From positions 1 through 64,000 of the forward strand of contig PMHO01000018.1 in the NCBI GenBank assembly GCA_003156715.1: a stretch of DNA of 64,000 nt. Reading direction: 5' to 3'. This DNA is from Candidatus Tityobacter terrigena (lineage in GTDB: Bacteria > Vulcanimicrobiota > Vulcanimicrobiia > Vulcanimicrobiales > Vulcanimicrobiaceae). Numbering within the stretch: the stretch's first letter is position 1; each line of letters starts with the position of its first letter. The notes beneath the pieces are model-generated. The model worked only from the letters and a program-made list of their open reading frames with translations, was not told where the DNA came from and did no database searches. Made by a program: the position numbers and the translations under genes. This document shows, piece after piece, positions 40,957 through 50,558 of this stretch.

Positions 40957-43590
40957 TTACACGATACCCGAGCGCCGGGCAAGGGAAACGGCCTCGTGCC
41001 GGCCCTTGCAGCCTAGCTTTCGCACGATTGCTTTGACATGGGAGTCGACCGTCTGGGCGCTCCGGCCAAGTTCGGCGGCGGCATCCTTGCTGCTCGCGCC
41101 CGTCGCCAAGATGCGAAGAACGCGCATTTCCGCTTTCGTGAGCGAGGCTAAGCTTGGCTGCGACGAACTCTTGGGGAGCGGCAGCGACTCGATCAGCCGC
41201 GCGTAACCTCCCATGTCACGCCGATGCAGTTCGGACAGCGCTTCGAGCAGGACCGCGTGATCGGCACCCGATTCGACGTGCACGTAGGCGGCCCGGCAGG
41301 CGCGGCACAACGCTCGAATCGGCGGCCCGTAGGCCTGCGACTCAACCTCTAGCCTGCGTAGGGCGCGGTTCGCGACCGAGCCGCGGTCCAGCATCAACCA
41401 AGCCAGAACCGCCAAGCAGCGCACTTTGACGAAGCGCGGCGTATGCGTTTCGCCCGCAGGCACGTTAGCGCACTCGAAGGCCAGCTGCCGCAAAGCGGCC
41501 TCGGCCACGTCGCGCTCACCGCTCGCGGCTGCGAACAACGCGATTTCGGCGTGCCGAAGCGCTCGGCGCGCCGGCGTCTCCAATAGACCGGCGGTGCCGT
41601 CGAGAAAGCGCAAGGACGTGCTGAAATTACCCTGCCAGGCCGACTGCAGCGCGAACGCCGGCAACAAGGCTTCGTTCGTCCGCCGCTCCGAGGCTCCGCC
41701 TTGAACCGCGCGCAACTGCGCGTCCAACTGCTCGAGCCGCCCGAGATCGCCCTGTTCCGCGGCGAGATCGTACAAGTCGATCAATCCGAGGTACCAAGTG
41801 CTGCGATCCGCCGCGCGTTCGGAGAGACGCAGGACGCGGTTCGCAGTCCACTGGCGTAGTGCGGTGTCGCCGGCCTGGTTGGCCACGTAGATCAACGTCG
41901 TCGAGGCTCGTGCCGCAAGCCCGTAAAGCCCGAGCCGCTCGGCGATTTGAACGGCTTCCGTCGCGCGCGTGCCGGCCTGGGCGATCGAACCGGCCAGCGT
42001 CGACACGATGGCCGCGCAGTGCAACGTCATGGCTCGCAGCCCCTCGTCGCCGAGGCGAGCGACGATGTCCAGAGCCTCCTTTGCCAGCCGTTCGGCGGAA
42101 ACGAGATCGTTGCGGATGGCACGCGAAACGGCCAGGGTGCTCGCGTACTTCGCCTTGAGTTCGGGGCTGTTGAGGTGCAGGGACGAAACCGACTCGAGGA
42201 TATCGGCAGCACGGCCGTGCTCCAACCGCCCGCTCAAAGACATGGCGAAGCGCTGCGCGATATCAACCTTCTCTTCGACGTCTCCCGCCCGCTCGAGCGC
42301 AATCGAATAAAGAACGTCGGAGTCTTGGTGACGGCCGCGCACGCCGTTGGTCGTGGCGCGCAGACACAACATGCGAGCGTCGCGCTCCCGAATCGCCGGC
42401 GGCAACGCGGCGAGCGCGCTCTCGACGAGGTCGACGCAGCCGCGCTCGAGCAGCGCAAACCCGCTCTGGGAGAGCACTCGTTCGATCGCATAGGTCGCGC
42501 AGACCTGTACGTACAGGAGCAGTGCTTCGTCGGCTTTTCCGGCCCGTTCTCGGGACTCCGCCGAGCGGCGAACCGACAAATCGTAGCGGTCGCCGCCGCA
42601 TGCCTTAAGCTCGTGCTCCAAGAATTCGCGGAACAGGTCGTGATACTTGTAGGTGCGCGGGCCTTCGACGCTGATGAAAGCGGTCTTGGCGCGGAGTTGC
42701 TCGATGCGTGCCAGCGCATCCGGGCCGTGGTCGAATGCGAGCGTGCCGAGATCGACGGTCGCCGTGACGCAGGTATCGCGCAGGAACTGTTGCTCCTCCG
42801 GCAAGAGCGTGCGAAAAACTTGCTCCGCGAGGTAGCGGTAGATCATATCGCGCGTGCCGGCAGCGATTTGGCGGAACTGGGTCGAGCGCGTCGCCGCCCG
42901 GAGCGCGAAAACGAAGGCCGTCGGCCAACCGCCCGTGAGGTCGAGCAACTCGCGCAGGTCGTCGTCGCGCATTGCGATCGCAAGCGAGCGAGCCATCGCC
43001 ACCGCTTCTTCCAACGTGAAGCGCAAATCGAATTCGTCGACCGGCAGTTCCGTCGTGCCGTAGGCAAGCCAGCTTGCGACCGGAAGAGCGCCGAGGGAGC
43101 GGGTTGCGATGACCCAACGCACGCGCTCGGGCGCGCGATCGACCAACTCGGCCACGAGGCGGTCGACGGCGGGGTCGGCCGCTGCGACATGCAGATCGTC
43201 GAGCACGACGGTGCCGGCGTAGCTTCCGAGCCACGCGGCAAGCCACGTCGCCAGCTCCGCGGGCGGGTCGTTGCCCTTGGCCGCGCGCTCGTAAGCCGTT
43301 GCCATATTTCGAGGCGCCTTGGGCGCTACCGGCGCAAGCGCCTGAACGAGGCCGCGCAGGAAGCCCGCCAGCGTGGCGTTTTCCTTGTGCAGCGAATACA
43401 CCACGTGCGGCTGCGCGGCGGCTTGGAGATAATGACGAAGTGCGACCGACTTACCGAATCCTGCCGGCGCAACGACAAGCGCTACGCGAGCCGCCGCCGC
43501 CTGCGCACAACGTTCCGTGACTCGCGCTCGGGCAACGGGCTCGAACGGCTTCGCCGAGTCGCGCCTTGACACCGCGACGAGGCCGCGCAT
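40957..43590 (-). CDS. MalT-like ATP-dependent LuxR family regulator (LAL)
   Basis: An 877-residue regulator. The N-terminal ATPase has Walker A VAPAGFGKSVALRHYL near residues 40-55 and Walker B GTVVLDDLH near 155. A winged-helix/TPR middle section follows, and a C-terminal LuxR HTH (LTKAEMRVLRILATGASSKDAAAELGRSAQTVDSHVKAIVRKL) occupies the last 65 residues. In this family an inducer plus ATP causes oligomerisation and activation of target promoters. Target genes cannot be named. Start ATG 43590. Confidence 0.9.
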   Translation of the reverse strand: MRGLVAVSRRDSAKPFEPVARARVTERCAQAAAARVALVVAPAGFGKSVALRHYLQAAAQPHVVYSLHKENATLAGFLRGLVQALAPVAPKAPRNMATAYERAAKGNDPPAELATWLAAWLGSYAGTVVLDDLHVAAADPAVDRLVAELVDRAPERVRWVIATRSLGALPVASWLAYGTTELPVDEFDLRFTLEEAVAMARSLAIAMRDDDLRELLDLTGGWPTAFVFALRAATRSTQFRQIAAGTRDMIYRYLAEQVFRTLLPEEQQFLRDTCVTATVDLGTLAFDHGPDALARIEQLRAKTAFISVEGPRTYKYHDLFREFLEHELKACGGDRYDLSVRRSAESRERAGKADEALLLYVQVCATYAIERVLSQSGFALLERGCVDLVESALAALPPAIRERDARMLCLRATTNGVRGRHQDSDVLYSIALERAGDVEEKVDIAQRFAMSLSGRLEHGRAADILESVSSLHLNSPELKAKYASTLAVSRAIRNDLVSAERLAKEALDIVARLGDEGLRAMTLHCAAIVSTLAGSIAQAGTRATEAVQIAERLGLYGLAARASTTLIYVANQAGDTALRQWTANRVLRLSERAADRSTWYLGLIDLYDLAAEQGDLGRLEQLDAQLRAVQGGASERRTNEALLPAFALQSAWQGNFSTSLRFLDGTAGLLETPARRALRHAEIALFAAASGERDVAEAALRQLAFECANVPAGETHTPRFVKVRCLAVLAWLMLDRGSVANRALRRLEVESQAYGPPIRALCRACRAAYVHVESGADHAVLLEALSELHRRDMGGYARLIESLPLPKSSSQPSLASLTKAEMRVLRILATGASSKDAAAELGRSAQTVDSHVKAIVRKLGCKGRHEAVSLARRSGIV

Positions 43591-43938
43591 TATCGGTCCA
43601 CCAAAATTCAGTTACCCCGACCCGGAAAAGGCAAGGCGCTCACAGCATTTGACCCGCCGGGCAGCTTCTCCCGTTCGAACCGCTCCACGAGCGCTCGGCG
43701 GCGAACGAACGCCGTTCGATGCAGAGCAACCGCTTGCACCGATGTGCGCCGGCGGGTCTCCGAACGCGCAGGTAAAAGCCGCCACGAGCCAGCACCTCAG
43801 TCTTCCCTCTTCACTGATGGCGCCTTGCCATTAGTTGCGTTCCCCAAACGCAAACACACGCCGTTGCGGCGAGACCGGTTTGGCCGATGCGAATCTACCA
43901 CGCGGAATCTGCGCCTGCCGGCGTTACAGTCAGGCAAG

Positions 43939-44139
43939 TTGGCTTCATTGTTCGCTGACGCATCCGAGTCGGGCGAACGAGATGCCGGGCGCGGCGGCTC
44001 GTCGGCCTCGCTCAATCTCGTATGCGATCGATGCGGTCACAAGTTCTTTAGTGCCGCCGCACAAGACATGATCGGCAAGCCCTGTCCGCAGACCGGATGC
44101 GGTGGTGGACTGCGTTCCCTCGGTCGCAAGCTTAGGTAG
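43939..44139 (+). CDS. Small zinc-ribbon protein
   Basis: The frame ends in a compact zinc ribbon: CDRCGHKF, then CPQTGCGGGLRSL, that is two Cys pairs about 20 residues apart, with a basic tail. TTG 43939 gives about 66 residues and is a guess; longer frames reach back to 43744 through Arg/Ser-rich sequence that looks non-coding. Such mini zinc ribbons act as RNA- or protein-binding parts. No partner gene is evident. Confidence 0.45.
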   Translation: MASLFADASESGERDAGRGGSSASLNLVCDRCGHKFFSAAAQDMIGKPCPQTGCGGGLRSLGRKLR

Positions 44140-44260
44140 CGACCGAACGTCTGGTGGGCTCGTTCCCGCGCAAGCGGCGGACCGCTCGAAGAACGTGGAG
44201 CTTGAAAAAATCCGCGGCTCCGATTGGTTTTCACTAGCCGCTTGATGGGAATGCTGCAGG

Positions 44261-44941
44261 ATGCCCGCCCTGCTGAAGTTCCGCTTCGCGACGGCCGCAG
44301 CGGCACTGGTGATGCTGATGTCCGCGCAAACGGGCGCATCTCCCACGCTCGCTAAGACGAGCAATAAGACCGCGAGCGCGAGCCGGGACGAAGCGCGTAG
44401 CTTTTCGCGTACGAACGTTCCGATACTCGGCGCGAGGTCCGTAGCAATCGCGGACATGGGCGTCGCGAACGGGTTCTCGCATCTCGATGTCGTCCACTTG
44501 ACCTTCCGCCCGGCGATGCGCCAGCCTTCGGGCAGGGTGTGGAGTGCCGTTGCCGCCCATCAAATCTGGAGCGACGTACGAGCGATGCTGCAGAGGCTCA
44601 ATGGATTCCGCGAAAGGCGGGGCTTGCGGACGTTAGTCCTCGACCCCCGCCTATGTAAGGTCGCGCGACAGCACGCCCTCGACATGGTCGCGAGAAGGTA
44701 CTTCAGTCACGAATCGCCCGAAGGTCTCTCGCCGTTCGATCGCATGGCGCGTGCCGGCCTGCGCTACCGGTTCGCGGGTGAAAACATGGCCCTCGACCAG
44801 GACGAGAGGAACGCTTCGCGCGCGCTTTGGGGCTCGAGCGAACACCGCTCCAACATCCTCGAACCGAAATACTGCAAGGTCGGCATTGCCGCGGTGCGCC
44901 GCGGCGAGTCCGAGATCTTCGTGCAGGACTTCAGCGACTAA
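44261..44941 (+). CDS. Secreted CAP/SCP-domain protein (YkwD-like)
   Basis: A 226-residue protein with an N-terminal signal segment (residues about 8-30). The CAP domain occupies about residues 105-226: LNGFRERRGLRTLVLDPRLCKVARQHALDMVARRYFSH, then GENMAL and WGSSEHRSNILEPKYCKVGIAAVRR. The conserved His and Glu residues (HALDM, FSHESPEG, GENMA, EHRSNIL) are in place. Bacterial YkwD-type proteins are extracellular, with roles in cell-wall or stress biology that are not well defined. Start ATG 44261. Confidence 0.85.
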   Translation: MPALLKFRFATAAAALVMLMSAQTGASPTLAKTSNKTASASRDEARSFSRTNVPILGARSVAIADMGVANGFSHLDVVHLTFRPAMRQPSGRVWSAVAAHQIWSDVRAMLQRLNGFRERRGLRTLVLDPRLCKVARQHALDMVARRYFSHESPEGLSPFDRMARAGLRYRFAGENMALDQDERNASRALWGSSEHRSNILEPKYCKVGIAAVRRGESEIFVQDFSD

Positions 44942-44966
44942 GCGATACCCACGCTCGCGCGAACGC

Positions 44967-47102
44967 CTACCACGAAACGGCGCCCGCTGGATGAAGCATC
45001 AACGTGGCCCGCTCGGCGTCCAAGGGGCGCGAAAAGTAGTTTCCCTGACCGTAGTCGCACGTGAGCTCGCGCAACGCGCTCGCTTCGCCGGCCGTCTCGA
45101 CGCCCATGCCGGTGGCGCTGAGCCGAAGGTTGTGTGCGAGCGTCACGGCCGTGCGAACGATCTCCGTCTTCTCCACGCTGTCGTTCATCCCGCAGATGAA
45201 GGACCGGTCGATCTTCAAGGCGCCCGCCCCGAAGCGGCGCAGCGCGCTGAGCCCAAAATAGCCCGTGCCGAAATCGTCGACCGCGAACTCGACTCCGAGA
45301 TCCCTGATGCGAGCGAGCTGCTCGGTGACAGCTTGCGTCGGTTCCATCAACGTGCGCTCGGTGAATTCAAGTCTCAAACGGTCTGCAGCCACCGCGGACG
45401 TCTCGAGTGCGCCCGCGATCCTCGCGACGAAATCCGGCTGCGCGAGGTCCAGGCCGGATTGGTTGACGTTCATCGTTACGGAGGGGTTGCCGAGGTCCGT
45501 TTGCCACGCGCCGAGCTGGCGGCAGGCTTGCTCGAGAACCCACCCGTCGATCGAGACGATCAAACCTGCTTGGTGGGCGGCCAGCATAAACTCCGAGGGC
45601 AGCAGCGTCCCGCGTTGCGGGTGTCTCCAGCGCACCAGCGCCTCGAACCCGACGACGCGGGAGTTTGAAAGAGCGACGATGGGCTGATACTGGACGAAGA
45701 ACTCGTGACGCTCGAGCGCTTGGCGCAGTTCGGATTCCAAGCTGCGCCGCGCCGCGCCACGCGATCGCGTTCTCTCGTCAAAGACCACGGAGCGGTTTCC
45801 GCCCTGCGCTTTGGCTTCGTACATCGCGAGGTCTGCGTCGCGTAGGACATGCTCGGGGCGCTCGTAAGCCGAAGAACCAATTGCAATGCCGATCGTCGCG
45901 GTCGTCACGATCTCGTGATCGTCGAAGAGCAACGGTTCTGCGACTGCGCGCCGCAGCGCATCGGCGACGGCGACTGCCTGTTCGGTACGATCGATGTCGG
46001 TGAGCAGAATCGTAAACTCGTCGCCGCCGAATCGAGCCACGACGTCCTCGGCTCGAACCACCGTCTCTAGGCGCCGCGCGAGTTCCATCAAGAGAATGTC
46101 CGCTCGTGCGTGGCCGTACCGATCGTTTATGGCCTTGAAATCGTCCAAATCGAGGAAGAGCAGGCCGAAGCGGCGGGCACGAAAACGTTCGGCGTGGGCG
46201 AGGACCCTTTGCAAATGTTCCGAGAAAAGCGCCCGGTTCGGCAGCCCCGTTAGCCGGTCGTGAAAAGCCTCGTGCCGCATCACTTCTTCCTGATGCTTGC
46301 GCTCGGTGATATCGTGCGCGATCTTCACAAATCCGGCGGCGGCGGCCGAGGGGCTTTGAGCTAGCCGCGTGAGCTTGCTGACCGCGAAAAAGCGCGTGCC
46401 GTCTTCGCGGACATACCAGCGGTCGGCGCTAGCAGAACCTTGCGCCGACGCCTGCCGCAGTTCAAGCTCCGGCTCGCCGTTCTCGATGTCGGCGAGCGTG
46501 AAGATGATCGAGAAGTGACGGCCGACGGCTTCCGACTCGCGAAACCCGAAGAGGCGCTCGGCGCCGACATTCCAGAGAGTAATCGTTCCGTCCAGCGATA
46601 TCGCGAACATCGCGTAATCCGCGGCGCTTTCGATCAACAGCCGAAAGCGCTCCTCGCTTTCGCGCAAGGCGGTTGCCGCAAGGTGACGCTCCGTACTGTC
46701 ACGGACGATTTTCGAAAAGCCGATCGGCCGCCCGGCCTCATCGCGCAACGGCTGGGCGGTGTTTGTAGCCCAGAAGCGAGTTCCGTCGCGGCGCAGGTGC
46801 CAGCAATCCCGATGGACGCGCCCTTCGTTCAGCGCAGCGGTAAACTCGCCGGCCGGCTGGCCGTCAGCAATGTCCTCGGGCGTGAAGAGCAGCCTAACGT
46901 CCTGGCCGACGATCTCGTCCTCGGCGAATCCGAAGGTGCGTTCCGCGCCGGAATTCCAGCTGGTGACCGTTCCGCTCGGCGAAACGGTGAAAATTGCATA
47001 TTCCGTAACGCTATCGACGAGGCGTCCGTACAGGCTGTCGCTACCCTGTCGGTGCGAAGCCTGGGGCGCGGCGGAGGTTGAACGGCGGCCCTTTTTTTCC
47101 AT
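44967..47102 (-). CDS. PAS-PAS-GGDEF-EAL protein with a degenerate EAL domain
   Basis: A 711-residue protein from ATG 47102 (GGAG 6 bases upstream); a start at 47159 would add 19 residues. Two PAS domains are followed by a GGDEF domain with intact RFGGDEF (plus-strand 46014-46034). An RxxD inhibitory site (RAED) lies 5 residues before the GGDEF. The EAL domain has GFEALVRW, MNVN, EFTERTL, DDFGTGY and KIDRSF, but the motif normally AEGVE reads GMGVE. The general-base Glu is Met (codon 45105-45107). It probably makes cyclic di-GMP and may only bind it at the EAL domain. Confidence 0.88.
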   Translation of the reverse strand: MEKKGRRSTSAAPQASHRQGSDSLYGRLVDSVTEYAIFTVSPSGTVTSWNSGAERTFGFAEDEIVGQDVRLLFTPEDIADGQPAGEFTAALNEGRVHRDCWHLRRDGTRFWATNTAQPLRDEAGRPIGFSKIVRDSTERHLAATALRESEERFRLLIESAADYAMFAISLDGTITLWNVGAERLFGFRESEAVGRHFSIIFTLADIENGEPELELRQASAQGSASADRWYVREDGTRFFAVSKLTRLAQSPSAAAAGFVKIAHDITERKHQEEVMRHEAFHDRLTGLPNRALFSEHLQRVLAHAERFRARRFGLLFLDLDDFKAINDRYGHARADILLMELARRLETVVRAEDVVARFGGDEFTILLTDIDRTEQAVAVADALRRAVAEPLLFDDHEIVTTATIGIAIGSSAYERPEHVLRDADLAMYEAKAQGGNRSVVFDERTRSRGAARRSLESELRQALERHEFFVQYQPIVALSNSRVVGFEALVRWRHPQRGTLLPSEFMLAAHQAGLIVSIDGWVLEQACRQLGAWQTDLGNPSVTMNVNQSGLDLAQPDFVARIAGALETSAVAADRLRLEFTERTLMEPTQAVTEQLARIRDLGVEFAVDDFGTGYFGLSALRRFGAGALKIDRSFICGMNDSVEKTEIVRTAVTLAHNLRLSATGMGVETAGEASALRELTCDYGQGNYFSRPLDAERATLMLHPAGAVSW

Positions 47103-47356
47103 ACCGGCTCCGTCGAGTTGGAGTGCAAGCCCTCCATGGTGAACGTTAGCAGAACGCATCCGCCGCCACTATACGGTATGGTACAGCCTGCTTGGTCGTC
47201 TGTCAATCTGCGTATCCGAGGTGCAGGGTCGTTCGCCGAGCCGTCCAAGTGACACGAACGAGCTGCCTTCGTCGGGAGAGGCAGCCGAGAGGCCTGCCGC
47301 CTCTGTCGTCGCATCATGCCTTCGAGCGCGCTCGCGCGCGGGACGAGGTACGATCG

Positions 47357-47977
47357 GTGTCATCAAGAGAGTCCACACACGGCGCCGCGGCTGCGGAGGA
47401 GAGCTCGCGCGCCGCTCATCCATCGCTGAAGAACTACTTGCACCTGCCGCTCGGCGAACGCGCCCCGGAAGAAATCAACGTCGTCGTCGAGATCGCCGAG
47501 GGGGGCCGCAATAAATACGAGTACGATAAGAAACTCGACATCTTTCGGCTCGATCGCGCCCTTCACTCACCGATCTTCTACCCCGGCGATTATGGGTTCG
47601 CCCCGCACACGCTCGCCCAGGATGACGATCCGCTCGACGTCCTGATCCTCGTCGTCGAACCAACCTTTACGGGCTGCCTGGTGGAAGCACGCCCCATAGG
47701 CGTGCTGCACATGGTCGACGGCGGCAAGATCGACGACAAGATCGTGGCGGTTCCGGTCGGCGAACCGTCCTTCGAGGGCATTCATAACTATTCGCAGGTA
47801 TTTCCACACACGCTCCGCAGGATCTCGCACTTTTTCGAGACCTACAAAACGCTCGAGGGAAAAGCGACGAGCATCAAGGGCTGGAGCGATGCGGCGAACG
47901 CGAGACGGATCGTCGTCGAATCGGCCGCGCGCTTCTCGCGCACGGGAGCAGGGTTGACGACGCCTATCCGCGGGTGA
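47357..47977 (+). CDS. ppa: Inorganic pyrophosphatase (family I)
   Basis: A 206-residue enzyme. GTG 47357 sits 7 bases after GAGGT and gives a normal family length; upstream in-frame sequence is Arg-rich. KYEYDKKLDIFRLDR, FYPGDYGF and the signature DDDPLDVLIL with its metal-binding Asp residues are all present. It hydrolyses pyrophosphate to phosphate in the cytoplasm, pulling biosynthetic reactions forward. A Ser/Ala-rich extension of about 20 residues precedes the fold. It is divergent from the GGDEF-EAL gene. Confidence 0.95.
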   Translation: MSSRESTHGAAAAEESSRAAHPSLKNYLHLPLGERAPEEINVVVEIAEGGRNKYEYDKKLDIFRLDRALHSPIFYPGDYGFAPHTLAQDDDPLDVLILVVEPTFTGCLVEARPIGVLHMVDGGKIDDKIVAVPVGEPSFEGIHNYSQVFPHTLRRISHFFETYKTLEGKATSIKGWSDAANARRIVVESAARFSRTGAGLTTPIRG

Positions 47978-48042
47978 AGCGCGGTTAGGAGGTCACGGGG
48001 GCTCGAGTAGAACGTAGCGAGCGACGCAACAGAGGAGGATGC

Positions 48043-49269
48043 ATGGTCATTGGTTCCGACCCCTCGGATCTCGCGGAGCGGTTCAAAGAGTTTTCCTTGC
48101 CGGCCACCCCGCCCCGTACCGACTACTTCTTCATCGACGAACTTCTCAAGCCTGAAGAACTCGAGATTCGCGACCGGGTGCGGCGCTGGGTCGACCGCGA
48201 GGTCATCCCGACCGCGGCCGGATACTGGGACCGAGCCGAGTTCCCGTTCGAGATCGTTCCCAAATTCAAAGAGCTGGGCATCACGGGCGGTCCGATACGC
48301 GGTTACGGATCCCCAGGCATGTCGCTGGTCGCGGCGGGGTTGGCGGCGCAAGAGCTCGCGCGCGGTGACGCGAGCGTCGCGACGTTCTACGGGGTCCACT
48401 CGGGATTGGCGATGGGCTCGATTGCGATCCTCGGCTCGCAAGAGCAGCGCGACCGCTGGCTTCCCGCCATGGCGCGTCTGGAGAAGATCGGCGCCTTCGC
48501 CCTGACCGAGCCGATTCACGGTTCCGACTCGATCGCGCTCGAGACGGCCGCACGACGAGACGGCGATTCTTGGGTGCTGCGGGGCGCGAAGAAATGGATT
48601 GGGAATGCATCGTTTGCGGATCTCATCATCGTTTGGGCGCGCGACGAAAGCGGGGAAGTCGGCGGCTTCGTCGTCGAGAAGGGGACGCCGGGCTACCGCG
48701 CCCGCGTGATCGAGGGCAAGATCTCCAAGCGCGCGGTCTGGCAGGCGGAAGTCACGCTTGACGACGTGCGGGTTCCGCTCGAGAACCGTCTCGCGCGAGC
48801 GCGCTCTTTCAAGGATACGGGCAAGGTTCTAACCGCAACCCGGTACGCCGTTGCCTGGGAAGCGATCGGTCACGCCAGCGCCGCGTACGAATACGCGTTG
48901 GCCTACGCCAAGCAGCGCAAGCAGTTTGGAAAGCCTCTGGTCTCCTTCCAGCTGGTGCAAGACAAGCTGGTCCGCATGCTAGGCGAGATCATCAGCATGC
49001 AGTTGCTGTGCCTGCGCCTTAGCCGGCTCCTCGATGAACGAAAGGCCACCCAAGGAATGGCTTCGCTCGCCAAGATGCTCAACTGCCAAAAGGCGCGTAA
49101 GATCGTGGCCGATGCGCGCGATCTCTTGGGCGGCAACGGGATCCTCCTCGGCCACCACGTCGCGCGCCACTTCGCCGATATGGAAGCCGTCTACACCTAC
49201 GAGGGCACCGACCATATGCAGATGCTCGTTGCCGGCAAAGAGATTTGCGGCGTGTCGGCCTTCAAGTAG
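48043..49269 (+). CDS. Acyl-CoA dehydrogenase, glutaryl-CoA dehydrogenase-like
   Basis: A 408-residue flavoprotein. ALTEPIHGSDS (FAD/substrate loop), GAKKWIGNASFADLIIVWAR, YAKQRKQFGKPL and TYEGTDHMQMLVAGKEICG near the C-terminus are acyl-CoA dehydrogenase signatures. The catalytic Glu is in TYEGT, and that context with the KEICGVSAF ending is closest to glutaryl-CoA dehydrogenase. It would oxidise an acyl-CoA and pass electrons to ETF. It starts at ATG 48043 behind AGGAGG. No clear operon partner; the homogentisate cluster begins 280 bases downstream. Confidence 0.88.
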   Translation: MVIGSDPSDLAERFKEFSLPATPPRTDYFFIDELLKPEELEIRDRVRRWVDREVIPTAAGYWDRAEFPFEIVPKFKELGITGGPIRGYGSPGMSLVAAGLAAQELARGDASVATFYGVHSGLAMGSIAILGSQEQRDRWLPAMARLEKIGAFALTEPIHGSDSIALETAARRDGDSWVLRGAKKWIGNASFADLIIVWARDESGEVGGFVVEKGTPGYRARVIEGKISKRAVWQAEVTLDDVRVPLENRLARARSFKDTGKVLTATRYAVAWEAIGHASAAYEYALAYAKQRKQFGKPLVSFQLVQDKLVRMLGEIISMQLLCLRLSRLLDERKATQGMASLAKMLNCQKARKIVADARDLLGGNGILLGHHVARHFADMEAVYTYEGTDHMQMLVAGKEICGVSAFK

Positions 49270-49550
49270 CCGGCTGGGGCGCCCCAGCTTCGGCGCAAGT
49301 CTTTGGCCGCTCGGCGAGCGCATCCGGAACGCGACGGAAGCGCTCGTCGAGGCGGCTGGGATAACCCCCCGGCGAGCGCGTCGCTGCTGCCGGCGTCGCT
49401 CGCTGCGGTCGGGTTACGGGGTGCCGCTCCAGGTGGAAGGCGAGCCGTATAAACGCTCGCACTCAAGCTATCGGCGCGCGCGTTGGAAACCTCCAGTGAT
49501 CGCAAGCGCACTTTCGCCGCCGTGAAATCACGATCACCGTAGGAAGGCGT

Positions 49551-50558
49551 TTGCGCGAAGGGAATAGGCCGGGCTGGAGCCTAGCCGATATGCCAAAAGC
49601 CTTCGCCTCGCAAGCCGACCTCGCCGAGAAAGCGATCAGCTTCGAGAGACTCTCGGAGCACGCCTACGCCTACACGACCGAAGGCGATCCGAACACGGGC
49701 ATCGTCGTCGGCGACGATGCCGTCATGGTAATCGACACGCAAGCGACCCCGGTGATGGCACAAGAAGTCATCCGTCGCGTCGCGTCGGTAACGACGAAGC
49801 CGATCGCGTATGTCGTGTTGACCCACTACCACGCGGTGCGCGTCTTGGGCGCATCTGCCTACAAGCCGCAGCAGGTCATTTCAAGCCAGGACACACACGA
49901 CCTGATCGTCGAGCGCGGCGAAGCCGATATGAAAAGCGAGATCGAGCGCTTTCCACGGCTCTTTCGCGCGGCTGAGTCGATTCCGGGGCTGACCTGGCCG
50001 ACGCTCACCTTTCGCGGGGAGATGCGCCTTCATCTGGGTTCGCTCGAAATACGGCTTCTCCAACTCGGGCGCGGCCATACGAAGGGCGACACCGTCGTAT
50101 GGCTGCCGCAGGAAAAGACGCTCTTTTCCGGAGACCTAGTCGAGTTTGGCGCGACGCCGTACTGCGGGGACGCCTATTTCACCGACTGGCCCGCCACGCT
50201 CGACGCGCTCACCTCGCTCGAGCCCGAAAACGTCGTGCCGGGCCGGGGCGCTGCGCTGCGCGGCGGCGACGCGGCGCAGGCCGGCATCGCGGGGACGCGG
50301 AGTTTCGTGCGCGACCTGTTCGCCGCGGTGCAAGAAGGCGTCGCGGCCGGCAAGATCCTGCGTGACGTCTATGCGGCGGCATACGAACGGCTGGCGCCCA
50401 CGTACGGGAAATGGGTGATCTTCGAGCACTGCATGCCGTTCAACGTTAGCAGAGCCTACGACGAAGCGGCGGGCTATCGCGACCCGCGCGTCTGGACCGC
50501 GCAGCGCGACCGTGAGCTGTGGCAATCGCTCGAGGGCTCGATCGCCGGCGCGTCGTGA
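49551..50558 (+). CDS. MBL-fold protein with altered HxHxDH motif
   Basis: A 335-residue metallo-beta-lactamase-fold protein. TTG 49551 (AGGAAGG upstream) or ATG 49590 may be the start. The usual HxHxDH reads H92-Y-H94-A-V-R: both His are kept, but the Asp and third His are Val and Arg. GRGHTKGDTVVWLP (a later His) and LFSGDLVE (the bridging Asp) are intact. At most one full metal site is expected. Its stop overlaps the flavin hydroxylase start (GTGA), so it belongs to the aromatic-acid cluster; it may hydrolyse a lactone or thioester there (inference). Confidence 0.8.
   Translation: MREGNRPGWSLADMPKAFASQADLAEKAISFERLSEHAYAYTTEGDPNTGIVVGDDAVMVIDTQATPVMAQEVIRRVASVTTKPIAYVVLTHYHAVRVLGASAYKPQQVISSQDTHDLIVERGEADMKSEIERFPRLFRAAESIPGLTWPTLTFRGEMRLHLGSLEIRLLQLGRGHTKGDTVVWLPQEKTLFSGDLVEFGATPYCGDAYFTDWPATLDALTSLEPENVVPGRGAALRGGDAAQAGIAGTRSFVRDLFAAVQEGVAAGKILRDVYAAAYERLAPTYGKWVIFEHCMPFNVSRAYDEAAGYRDPRVWTAQRDRELWQSLEGSIAGAS

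Noticed and set aside
41947-43569. A 540-residue plus-strand open frame opposite the MalT-like regulator
   Set aside because: Composition is Arg/Ala/Glu-rich with no fold or motif, and it is exactly antisense to a gene with clear ATPase and LuxR motifs.
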